Below are positions 7,423-12,955 of a stretch of 12,955 bases of DNA, in pieces. The stretch's first letter is position 1. Each line of letters starts with the position of its first letter. A program made the translations under genes and the position numbers. The notes under the pieces were generated by a model. It saw only the letters and a program-made list of their open reading frames with translations, was not told where the DNA came from and ran no database searches. The DNA comes from Candidatus Rokuibacteriota bacterium (lineage in GTDB: Bacteria > Methylomirabilota > Methylomirabilia > Rokubacteriales > JACOUJ01), in NCBI GenBank assembly GCA_016177865.1, contig JACOUJ010000413.1:1-12955 (forward strand). Reading direction: 5' to 3'.

Positions 7423-7451
7423 TTGACAGGCACGGACGAGATTCTTACGAT
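7423..7451 (+). promoter_or_regulatory. Sigma-70-type promoter for the DMT permease gene, probably leaderless
   Basis: A perfect TTGACA (7423-7428), a 17-base spacer and TACGAT (7446-7451, two mismatches). Only six bases separate the -10 from the ATG at 7458, so initiation at the usual distance would fall at the ATG itself and give a leaderless mRNA. No Shine-Dalgarno sequence is present. The ten bases CACCTTGACA recur in the promoter of the LOG-family gene at 9511-9520. Confidence 0.65.
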
Positions 7452-7457
7452 ACTGCG

Positions 7458-8360
7458 ATGACCGCTCCAGCCCCATCGCGTCTCGGCCTTCTCCTGATCG
7501 CGCTGGCTTCGATCTCCTGGGGGACCACGGGGGCGACGATGCGACTCCTGACCCCGCTTTCCCCGTTTCTCGTGGGATTTGTCCGCCTCGCCCTCGCGGG
7601 GCCTCTGCTCTTCGCGACCGCGCTCGCAACCGGGCAGTGGCGAGTCGGATCCTCGGCAAACGGACTCAACACGCTCGGGATCGGAGTCGCGCTGGCCGCC
7701 TATCAGGTCTGCTATTTCTCCGCGGTGCCGAGAACCTCCGTGGCGGTGACGGCCCTCCTTGCCATCTGTACCGCCCCGCTCATGGTCGCCGGGCTCTCAC
7801 GCCTCCTCCTCCAAGAGCGGTTCGCCCGAATCACGCTCCTGGCCATGGCCCTGGGCATCACGGGAACCGCCATGCTTGTCGTCGGGCCGACCGGAGGGAG
7901 TGTCCGACTCGAGGGTGAGTTCGCATTCGGCGCTCTCTTGGCCCTCGGGGCCGCCCTGGCCTATGCGTTCGTCGTCGTCCTCTCAAAACGCCTCCTCCTG
8001 GAAATGAACCCCCTGGCTATCGTCGGACTCTCATTCCCCATCGGGGCGGGCCTGCTTTCACCGGTCGCGCTGCACTCCTCCTCGATCCCTCAGACCGGAA
8101 CCCAGTGGGGACTCCTCTTGTATCTGGGAGTCATCCCGACCGCGCTCGCCTACATCCTCTACATCTTCGGGCTCAGAATGACCTCCGCGACCGTCGCCAG
8201 CATTGTGACCCTCCTCGAACCCCTGACGGCCACCACGCTGGGATTTCTTCTCTTCGGTGAGCGACTTGGCGCGCTGGGTTTGATGGGGGCGGTGCTTCTG
8301 CTTGGCGCGCTCCTCCTAACGGTCCGGGCGCCGTTGACCGGGGATGAGAGCGGGGATTAG
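7458..8360 (+). CDS. EamA/DMT-superfamily permease
   Basis: The 300-residue inner-membrane protein has about ten hydrophobic segments arranged as two EamA repeats. The first repeat starts GLLLIALASISWGTTGATMR and includes GFVRLALAGPLL and LLLQERF. The second contains ALAYAFVVVLSKRLL, GVIPTALAYILYIFGLRM and the typical closing pattern TLLEPLTATTLGFLLFGERL. The family exports or exchanges small metabolites such as amino acids and the substrate cannot be read from sequence. The start at 7458 is chosen because the frame upstream (from 7362) is polar, lies across the promoter and is absent from the family. The gene ends 15 bases before the selenoprotein gene and is probably the first gene of that operon. 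Confidence 0.9.
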   Translation: MTAPAPSRLGLLLIALASISWGTTGATMRLLTPLSPFLVGFVRLALAGPLLFATALATGQWRVGSSANGLNTLGIGVALAAYQVCYFSAVPRTSVAVTALLAICTAPLMVAGLSRLLLQERFARITLLAMALGITGTAMLVVGPTGGSVRLEGEFAFGALLALGAALAYAFVVVLSKRLLLEMNPLAIVGLSFPIGAGLLSPVALHSSSIPQTGTQWGLLLYLGVIPTALAYILYIFGLRMTSATVASIVTLLEPLTATTLGFLLFGERLGALGLMGAVLLLGALLLTVRAPLTGDESGD

Positions 8361-8363
8361 AAT

Positions 8364-8375
8364 GGGAGAACTCCC
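8364..8375 (+). promoter_or_regulatory. Ribosome-binding site of the DsbA-like selenoprotein gene inside a small inverted repeat
   Basis: GGGAG (8364-8368) sits seven bases before the ATG at 8376 and supports that start. It is followed directly by its complement, GGGAG-AA-CTCCC, which can fold as a four-pair hairpin with a GAAC loop. This could weaken initiation, but such a short stem is marginal. Confidence 0.45.
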
Positions 8376-9002
8376 ATGAGAGAACGACCAATCACCATCA
8401 TCGAATACTCAGACTACCTCTGACCGTGGTGCTACCCGGCGGCGGTCCGCCTCCGGCGCCTCGCGGCTGAGCTTGGCGATGCCGTCAGGATCGAGTGGAG
8501 AAGCTTCCCCCTTCGCCCGGTCCCAGATCCTACGGTTGCCTTCAAGGGAACCTACCGCGAGGAAGGATGGCGCCGCGTATCCGCGATGACGGCCTCGGAA
8601 GGCATCACCTACCGGATGTGGGAGCGGGCTGATTTTCCGACCTGGAGTCTCCCCGCCCTCGAGGCCGGCAAGTGCGCCAGCTTCCAGGGCGAGGCGGCCT
8701 TTGAGCAGCTCCACCTCTCGCTCTACGAGGCCTTCTTCGCCCAAGGCGTGAACATCGCCCTGCGAGAAGAACTGCTCCCCATCGTCAGAGCCGCGGGGCT
8801 CGACATGGACCAGTTCCACGCTGACCGGGATTCGGGACGGGCCCGGGCCGCGGTCCTTCAAGACTACGCCACGGCCCAACAGGAGCATCAGGTTCGGGCA
8901 ATCCCTACGGTGATCTTGGACGGCGGGCAAAAGATCGTGGGGGCCGTGCCGTACGGAGAGTACCGGAGGACGCTGGAAAAGCGCCTGGCATCCCCACAGT
9001 AG
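8376..9002 (+). CDS. DsbA/FrnE-like thiol oxidoreductase selenoprotein with a U-P-W-C active site
   Basis: Read through the TGA at codon 16 (8421-8423), the product is 208 residues beginning MRERPITIIEYSDYLUPWCY. The thioredoxin-fold strand ITIIEYSD leads straight into UPWC. This matches the CPWC-type motif of the FrnE/DsbA family with selenocysteine in place of the nucleophilic first Cys and Cys19 as partner. The helical insertion (about 50-140) and the cis-proline loop VRAIPTVIL near residue 170 complete the fold. A SECIS-like hairpin follows the TGA. There is no signal peptide, so it is probably cytoplasmic. It would act as a thiol-disulfide oxidoreductase or isomerase or a related reductase, with unknown client. 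Codon-level continuity on both sides of the TGA argues against a nonsense mutation. The gene ends with TAG. Without readthrough a caller would start at 8586 and miss the active site. A TPR gene follows five bases later. Confidence 0.93.
8436..8456 (+). promoter_or_regulatory. Bacterial SECIS element in the DsbA-like selenoprotein mRNA
   Basis: Starting 13 bases after the UGA, CCGG (8436-8439) pairs with CCGG (8453-8456), then comes a C-U mismatch (8440, 8452). GGC (8441-8443) pairs with GCC (8449-8451), closing the loop GGUCC (8444-8448). The loop GGU lies at +21 to +23 after the UGA, almost the same distance as in E. coli fdhF. The pentaloop is identical to that of the selD hairpin. SelB recognition is inferred. 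Confidence 0.78.
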
Positions 9003-9007
9003 CCGTG

Positions 9008-9493
9008 ATGACTGAGCCGGCCTGGCCCAAGGAGGCCGAAGAATTCTTCAGAAAGGGATACGAAGCCCAGATGGCCGGCGACTTCGATGCCGCGATTGCC
9101 CACTATAAGCAATCCCTGGAGATCTATCCCACTGCCGAGGCCCATACGTTCCTCGGCTGGACCTACAGTTTTCAGGGTCGATACGACGACGCCATTCGCG
9201 AATGCGAAATCGCGATTACCGTAGACCCGGATTTCGGGAACCCCTATAACGACATCGGGGCCTACCTGATCGAAATCGGCCGTCACGACGAGGCCATCCC
9301 GTGGCTTAAGAAGGCCATAACGGCCAGACGCTACGAGGCGCGACACTACCCACACTTCAACCTGAGTCGCGTCCTGGTGAAACAGGGAAAGACTCACGAG
9401 GCAATCAGGGAGATCAAGAGAGCCCTGGAGATCGAGCCCGGCTACACCCTCGCGTACCGGGAGCTGCATCGCCTTCTTGGCCAGCTCAACTGA
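9008..9493 (+). CDS. Small TPR-repeat protein
   Basis: The 161-residue protein is almost entirely four tetratricopeptide repeats at about residues 9-42, 43-76, 77-110 and 113-147. Each shows the W/L-G-Y-A-F-A-P pattern, for example GYEAQMAGDFDAAIAHYKQSLEIYP and LGWTYSFQGRYDDAIRECEIAI. No enzyme domain, signal peptide or membrane segment is seen, so it is probably a cytoplasmic protein-binding adaptor. The ATG at 9008 is preferred to the GTG at 9005. There is no clear Shine-Dalgarno sequence, and the gene begins five bases after the selenoprotein stop, so translational coupling is likely. Its position suggests that it works with, or is expressed with, the DsbA-like protein, but no partner is shown. 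Confidence 0.87.
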   Translation: MTEPAWPKEAEEFFRKGYEAQMAGDFDAAIAHYKQSLEIYPTAEAHTFLGWTYSFQGRYDDAIRECEIAITVDPDFGNPYNDIGAYLIEIGRHDEAIPWLKKAITARRYEARHYPHFNLSRVLVKQGKTHEAIREIKRALEIEPGYTLAYRELHRLLGQLN

Positions 9494-9514
9494 CACAACA
9501 ATTCCCCCGTCACC

Positions 9515-9543
9515 TTGACATCCCTTCGCGGAGCCGGTACAGT
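9515..9543 (+). promoter_or_regulatory. Sigma-70-type promoter for the LOG-family gene
   Basis: A perfect TTGACA (9515-9520), a 17-base spacer and TACAGT (9538-9543) lie in the 79-base gap before the LOG-family start at 9573. Transcription would begin near 9550 and give a leader of about 20 bases. Confidence 0.6.
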
Positions 9544-9572
9544 TTGTTTTCCACATAGAGAGACGCAAACGA

Positions 9573-10220
9573 ATGTCCATTGAGCTTCCCTCCAGTGCGC
9601 ACGATACCTGGCGCGTCTTCAAGATCCTCGCCGAACTCGTGGAGGGGTTTGAGACGTTGGCCAACATCCCGCCCGCCGTCTCTATCTTCGGTTCCACCCG
9701 CGCGACTCACGATGATCCGGCCTACGCCAGCGCCGAAAAGATCGCACGGCTCCTGGCGGAGAACGGCTACGCGATCATCACCGGGGCCGGACCGGGGGTC
9801 ATGGAGGCGGCCAATAAGGGCGCGAGCGAGGCGGGAGGTCTCTCCATCGGCCTCAACATCGACATCCCGCAGGGACAGACGCCCAACCCGTATGTAAAAA
9901 AGCTTTTGAGCTTTCGCTACTTTTTCGTCAGAAAGCTCATGTTCGCCAAGTATTCCACCGCCTTCGTCTTCCTGCCCGGTGGATACGGAACTCTCGATGA
10001 ACTCTTTGAACCCCTCACGCTGATCCAGACCGAGAAGGTCCGCCCCTTCCCGGTCATCCTCGTGGGGAGCGACTACTGGCGCGGGCTTCTGACCTGGCTC
10101 AGAGAGATCGTTTGCCGGCAGGGGCGAGTCACGTCCGAAGAGCTGGCCATTCTGAAGATCGCGGACACCCCGGAGGAAGTCCTCGAGCTGATCCAGGCCT
10201 CCCCGCCCACCCTCTCCTGA
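9573..10220 (+). CDS. LOG-family protein (TIGR00730-type Rossmann fold, nucleotide phosphoribohydrolase-like)
   Basis: The 215-residue cytoplasmic protein carries both signatures of the LOG (Lonely Guy) family: GPGVMEAANKG (73-83) and PGGYGTLDE (135-143), plus Arg-Lys at 120-121. LOG proteins hydrolyse nucleoside 5'-monophosphates to base and ribose 5-phosphate, cytokinin ribotides in plants. Many were first annotated as lysine decarboxylases, which is wrong. An N-terminal extension of about 30 residues (HDTWRVFKILAELVEGFETL) precedes the Rossmann fold, as in the longer bacterial subgroup. It has its own promoter. It converges on the ketopantoate reductase gene with 16 bases between the stops. 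Whether the substrate is AMP or another nucleotide cannot be told. Confidence 0.9.
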   Translation: MSIELPSSAHDTWRVFKILAELVEGFETLANIPPAVSIFGSTRATHDDPAYASAEKIARLLAENGYAIITGAGPGVMEAANKGASEAGGLSIGLNIDIPQGQTPNPYVKKLLSFRYFFVRKLMFAKYSTAFVFLPGGYGTLDELFEPLTLIQTEKVRPFPVILVGSDYWRGLLTWLREIVCRQGRVTSEELAILKIADTPEEVLELIQASPPTLS

Positions 10221-10223
10221 AGA

Positions 10224-10245
10224 GCCGCGGCCAGTCTCACGCGGC
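10224..10245. terminator. Inverted repeat between convergent stops
   Basis: GCCGCG (10224-10229) and CGCGGC (10240-10245) can pair around a ten-base loop that contains the ketopantoate reductase stop codon. It lies where two transcription units meet, so a bidirectional pause or termination role is possible. The lack of a T tract on either strand keeps this tentative. Confidence 0.25.
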
Positions 10246-11157
10246 CGGCGGGCCGTTCATGTACGGCCTGAGCGCGGCGTAGATCGCGAAGCACGCTGGA
10301 GTCGGGAAGCCGAACCTCCGGCCAAGGCCGACGACATGGCCGTGGAGGGCTTCTAACTCCAGACGCTTCCCGTGGGTGAGGTCGTAGTGCATGGAAGAGT
10401 AGGCCCCAGGGTCAACACGTTGAGCCATGGCCAGTGTCCGATCGAGGAGATCGGGCGGAAGGGCCACGCCTGACGCCCGCCCGACCGTGATCGCCTCTTC
10501 CACGACCTGACCATAGAGCTCCCACGTCTCGGGACAGGCGCGGATCGCGCCCATCGGAAGGCGCGTCAACGAGGTCAACCCCGCTCCAGCGCAGATAAAG
10601 CAGTACTTCTCCCAGAGGGTTCGATGAATATCCTCGGAGACCTGAGCGTTGATCTTGGCGCGTTCCAGAACGGTGAGAAGGCGGTGACACCGCTCTGAGC
10701 GCGATTGGTTCATCTCGCCGAAGACGATGCGCCCCCCGGACGTGTGCTCGATGACGCCCGGCTCGCCGATGAAGGAGAAGATGTACGCGGCGCCGCCCAG
10801 CACGGGGCCGGGACCGAGGATCCGGCCAAGCTTCTCCTCGTTATCGACCCCGTTCTGGAGGGAGAGGACGTCGGTATCCGGGCCCACGACGGGGCGGATC
10901 GCCTCGGCCGCGCTTTCTGTGTCGTAGGACTTGACGCAGAAGAGGACGACATCCATCGGGTCGATCGTTCGAGGATCATCTGTCGCTGGAACGTTGACCG
11001 TGAAGTCGCCGCTCGGGCTTCTGACCCGGAGGCCGCGCGCCTGGATGGCCCGAAGGTGCTCGCCGCGCGCGATGAAACTCACGTCCTCCCCGGCCTGCGC
11101 CAGGCGCGCGCCGAAGTAACCGCCGATTCCACCCGCCCCGATGACGGCCAGCTTCAT
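10237..11157 (-). CDS. panE: 2-dehydropantoate 2-reductase (ketopantoate reductase)
   Basis: The 306-residue protein reduces 2-dehydropantoate to pantoate with NADPH, a step towards pantothenate and CoA. It starts with the dinucleotide-binding motif GAGGIGGYFGARLAQAG (8-24) and continues with LFCVKSYDT and SLQNGVDN. The C-terminal helical domain carries LWEKYCFICAGAG, whose Lys matches the catalytic Lys of the family, and SSMHYDLTHGKRLELEALHG, whose Glu matches the catalytic Glu. Length and layout are normal for the ApbA/PanE family. Many genomes have several paralogues, so the pantothenate role is likely but not certain. The start MKLAVIGAGG at 11157 has no Shine-Dalgarno sequence. It is preceded by a run of eight C after the RNase HI-like gene's stop, so translation may depend on coupling to that gene. 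Confidence 0.88.
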   Translation of the reverse strand: MKLAVIGAGGIGGYFGARLAQAGEDVSFIARGEHLRAIQARGLRVRSPSGDFTVNVPATDDPRTIDPMDVVLFCVKSYDTESAAEAIRPVVGPDTDVLSLQNGVDNEEKLGRILGPGPVLGGAAYIFSFIGEPGVIEHTSGGRIVFGEMNQSRSERCHRLLTVLERAKINAQVSEDIHRTLWEKYCFICAGAGLTSLTRLPMGAIRACPETWELYGQVVEEAITVGRASGVALPPDLLDRTLAMAQRVDPGAYSSMHYDLTHGKRLELEALHGHVVGLGRRFGFPTPACFAIYAALRPYMNGPPAA

Positions 11158-11165
11158 GGGGGGGG

Positions 11166-11582
11166 TCACTGCATGCGTCTGACGGCCTGGGCGGCAAGCT
11201 CCCCGGCCTGCTCTTGATACGCCATGGTGCCCTGGGGCTCCCACTCCCAGGCAACCTTTAGTCCTTTAGTCAGCCCGTTGAGGCGTTCCCACAGGTCGAG
11301 ATTTGTCTTCCGCTCCCCCACGCTCTTCGCGCCGTGCACCACATATTGGCTGGCGCTCACCACACGGACCGGTCTCTTACGATCCGCTGTCCCCAAAGTT
11401 TGAAGGGCCCGTATAGCCGCGGTCAGCTCGAGCCGATTCAGGCTCGTCTCTTCCACGACGTCACTCCCCTCCCGTTCTTGGCCGCTTGGCAAACACACCA
11501 CGTACCCCCAGGCGCCGGGGCCAGGGCCTCCCTTGATATAGCAGGCCGTGACGATCAGGATGGGGCGATTGGGGACGGCCAT
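11166..11582 (-). CDS. RNase HI-like protein with a dismantled active site
   Basis: The 138-residue protein follows E. coli RNase HI along its length: PGPGAWGYV (20-28), LNRLELTAAIRAL (48-60), SASQYVVHG (76-84), NLDLWERL (94-101), VAWEW (110-114) and GELAAQAV (127-134). Three of the four catalytic carboxylates are replaced. Asp10 corresponds to Ala13 (VTACY for FTDGS), Asp70 to Ala77 (SASQYV for TDSQYV) and Asp134 to Gly127. Only Glu48 remains, as Glu52, and the His124 loop also differs. It is unlikely to cleave RNA-DNA hybrids and may still bind nucleic acid. The frame is intact. It lies eight bases upstream of panE on the same strand, probably in one operon. The reason for that pairing is unknown. 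Confidence 0.85.
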   Translation of the reverse strand: MAVPNRPILIVTACYIKGGPGPGAWGYVVCLPSGQEREGSDVVEETSLNRLELTAAIRALQTLGTADRKRPVRVVSASQYVVHGAKSVGERKTNLDLWERLNGLTKGLKVAWEWEPQGTMAYQEQAGELAAQAVRRMQ

Positions 11583-11604
11583 AGGTTCTTAAGACACCGC
11601 CTTC

Positions 11605-11634
11605 CTCATATCACTTTCGCTCCCGTCCGGTCAA
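11605..11634 (-). promoter_or_regulatory. Candidate promoter for the RNase HI-like/panE operon
   Basis: On the minus strand TTGACC (11634-11629) and TATGAG (11610-11605) are 18 bases apart. A start near 11598 would leave a leader of about 16 bases. No clear ribosome-binding site precedes the ATG at 11582. Confidence 0.4.
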
Positions 11635-11641
11635 GCGGCCA

Positions 11642-11671
11642 CTGACCCCGGGCGGACAGGTGTGGTAAGGT
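11642..11671 (+). promoter_or_regulatory. Weak candidate promoter for the inositol monophosphatase gene
   Basis: CTGACC (11642-11647), an 18-base spacer and TAAGGT (11666-11671) lie just before the GTG at 11680. If used, it would give an almost leaderless mRNA, like that of the DMT permease gene. The hexamers are poor, so this is weak. Confidence 0.25.
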
Positions 11672-11679
11672 ATCACTCT

Positions 11680-12477
11680 GTGAACTCCTCCCTGACAGTC
11701 GCGATCGAGGTCGCCACGGCCGCCGGAAAGATGCTTCGCGAAGAGCTCGGTCGCGCCCGTCAGATCTCCTTCAAGGGCGCCATCAATCTGGTTACAGAGA
11801 TGGATCGGCGCGCCGAGCGGTTGATCGTCGAACGCCTCCGTGAGGCCTTCCCCCACCACGGGATCCTGGCGGAGGAGAGCGGCACCCGAGCGGGGACCGT
11901 CCCCTACCGCTGGATCATTGACCCGCTGGATGGCACCACCAACTACGCCCACGGCTTTCCCGTCTTCGCCGTCGGGATTGCCCTCGAAGCCGAGGGAGAG
12001 ATCATCCTCGCGGTGGCCTACGATCCCAACCTGGAGGAGCTCTTCGTGGCCGAGCGAGGCAAGGGAGCGTATCTCAACGGCGAGCCCATCCGCGTCTCAG
12101 GGACGACGCAGCTCGATCGGAGTCTCCTCGCCACGGGCTTCCCCTACACCATCCGCGAGAGCGGGGTGACGAACCTCCCCGAGTTCGCCGCGCTCAGCCT
12201 GAAGGCCCAGGCGGTCCGCCGCCTCGGTTCCGCCATCCTGGACGGAGCCTACGTGGCCGCGGGGCGGCTTGATGGCTACTGGGAGCTGACCCTCGGCCCG
12301 TGGGACATGGCGCCGACGGCGCTCTTGGTCACCGAGGCCGGGGGAACCGTCACGACGGTTCGCGGTGACGTCTTTCATCTGGACGGGCCCGGGATCCTCG
12401 CGACCAACGGCAAGATCCATCAGGCGGTGCTCGAAGCCCTGGCTACTAATAGAGCCAGTCCACGAGGAAGAGACTGA
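11680..12477 (+). CDS. Inositol monophosphatase family phosphatase
   Basis: From the GTG at 11680 the product is 265 residues, the usual family length. The N-terminus then reads NSSLTVAIEVATAAGKMLREEL as in homologues. An earlier in-frame GTG at 11662 would add only MVRYHS and is less likely. All metal-site motifs are present: ILAEESG (62-68, Glu65-Glu66), WIIDPLDGTTNYAHGFP (78-94, Asp81 and Asp84) and GPWDMAPTALLVTEAGG (206-222, Asp209). The enzyme should be an active Mg2+- and Li+-sensitive phosphatase on inositol phosphates or related sugar or nucleotide phosphates (SuhB-like). Exact substrate is uncertain. Its last 32 bases overlap the end of the convergent TRAP permease gene. Confidence 0.93.
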   Translation: MNSSLTVAIEVATAAGKMLREELGRARQISFKGAINLVTEMDRRAERLIVERLREAFPHHGILAEESGTRAGTVPYRWIIDPLDGTTNYAHGFPVFAVGIALEAEGEIILAVAYDPNLEELFVAERGKGAYLNGEPIRVSGTTQLDRSLLATGFPYTIRESGVTNLPEFAALSLKAQAVRRLGSAILDGAYVAAGRLDGYWELTLGPWDMAPTALLVTEAGGTVTTVRGDVFHLDGPGILATNGKIHQAVLEALATNRASPRGRD

Positions 12478-12955
12478 GCCCCGGCACGTAGGTCACGAAG
12501 AGCGTGACGAGGGCCAAGACGACCGTGAAGAGCCACCCCGCCTTGAAGACCTCCCAGAAAGGAAGGTTGGCGATGGCAGAGGTGGTTAGAAGCACCGTGG
12601 CCACCGGGGGTGTCTGCTGCCCGACCCCGAGGTTGATGGTGACGATGATTCCGAAGTGAACCGGGTCGACCCCGATTTGGCGGATGAGCGGCATGACGAT
12701 GGGCACAATCAGGATGATGGCCGCGGCCGAGTGGAGGAACATCCCCGCCACGAAGAAGAAGATATTGAGGAAGAAGAGGATCAGGTACTTATTGCTCGTG
12801 GTCGTCAGGATGGCCCGGGCGAATTTCTGGGGAATCTGCTCGCTCGTGAGGTACCAGCCGAGGACGGCGGAGGCGGCCACGATGACCATGACGACGGCGG
12901 TCTGGATGGCCGAATCCTTCAAAATCCCCGCCACGTCCCTGAACCGAAGCTCCCG
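12446..12955 (-). CDS. TRAP transporter large permease subunit (DctM family), C-terminal part
   Basis: The frame is open to the right window edge, so only the last 169 residues are visible, starting RELRFRDVAGILKDSAIQTA. The fragment has about four hydrophobic segments with DctM features: VMVIVAASAVLGWYLT, the conserved FVAGMFLHSAAAIILIVPIVMPL, VDPVHFGIIVTINLGVGQQTPPVAT and a closing segment after FWEVFKAGW. DctM is the 12-helix channel subunit of tripartite ATP-independent periplasmic transporters, which take up organic acids and similar solutes with sodium. The small subunit (DctQ) and binding protein (DctP) would be expected upstream, to the right of the window. The GTG at 12934 is not a true start. 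Confidence 0.93.
   Translation of the reverse strand, partial: RELRFRDVAGILKDSAIQTAVVMVIVAASAVLGWYLTSEQIPQKFARAILTTTSNKYLILFFLNIFFFVAGMFLHSAAAIILIVPIVMPLIRQIGVDPVHFGIIVTINLGVGQQTPPVATVLLTTSAIANLPFWEVFKAGWLFTVVLALVTLFVTYVPGLSLFLVDWLY

Noticed and set aside
8421..8423. The TGA could be a nonsense mutation making the DsbA-like gene a pseudogene
   Set aside because: It falls exactly on the first active-site Cys, the frame is intact and family-like on both sides, a SECIS-like hairpin follows, and selD in the same window shows the same pattern.
9573..10220. Lysine decarboxylase annotation for the Rossmann-fold protein
   Set aside because: PGGYGTLDE and GPGVMEAANKG are LOG-family phosphoribohydrolase motifs; the decarboxylase name is a historic error.

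Overview
The window is a gene-dense, GC-rich bacterial chromosomal segment. It holds 14 complete protein genes plus two cut by the window edges, with no phage, insertion-sequence, CRISPR or RNA-gene signal. The longest gap without a gene is about 240 bases. The mix of housekeeping enzymes, a TRAP transporter, an HD-GYP response regulator and selenocysteine use suggests a free-living soil, sediment or groundwater bacterium. An uncultivated deep-branching lineage such as NC10/Rokubacteria would fit, but that placement is a guess from gene content and not shown by the sequence.

Layout. Left part, minus strand, transcribed right to left: 5-formyltetrahydrofolate cyclo-ligase-like protein (7328-6609), an HtrA-like protein lacking all three catalytic residues (6609-5683), an exported Kelch beta-propeller (5672-4710), a hydroxypyruvate-isomerase-family TIM barrel (4688-3903), a YihY/BrkB membrane protein (3793-2981), selenophosphate synthase SelD (2897-1845), then a REC-GAF-HD-GYP response regulator (1608-124) and the first codons of one more gene (49-1). 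Divergent from this, on the plus strand: an EamA/DMT permease (7458-8360), a DsbA/FrnE-like thiol oxidoreductase (8376-9002), a TPR protein (9008-9493) and a LOG-family protein (9573-10220). Further right: a minus-strand pair, RNase HI-like protein then ketopantoate reductase (11582-10237), a plus-strand inositol monophosphatase (11680-12477), and the C-terminal part of a TRAP large permease (12955-12446), which converges on and overlaps the phosphatase.

The main discovery is selenium biology that ordinary gene callers break. selD and the DsbA-like gene each contain one in-frame TGA exactly where the family has its redox cysteine (GAG-U-ACK in SelD, U-PWC in the DsbA-like protein). Each TGA is followed at a suitable distance by a GC-rich hairpin with the same GGUCC apical pentaloop, as expected for bacterial SECIS elements. 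A standard caller starts both proteins too late and loses the active site. UGA ends 8 of the 15 genes whose stop lies in the window, but neither selenoprotein gene, so this is local recoding and not an altered genetic code. SelD makes the selenium donor (selenophosphate) needed for its own synthesis and for the DsbA-like protein. selA, selB and selC are not in the window.

Two further oddities are likely pseudoenzymes: the HtrA-like protein (Tyr, Gly and Gly in place of His, Asp and Ser) and the RNase HI-like protein (three of four DEDD carboxylates replaced). The DMT permease gene has a strong TTGACA-N17-TACGAT promoter placed so that its mRNA should be leaderless.
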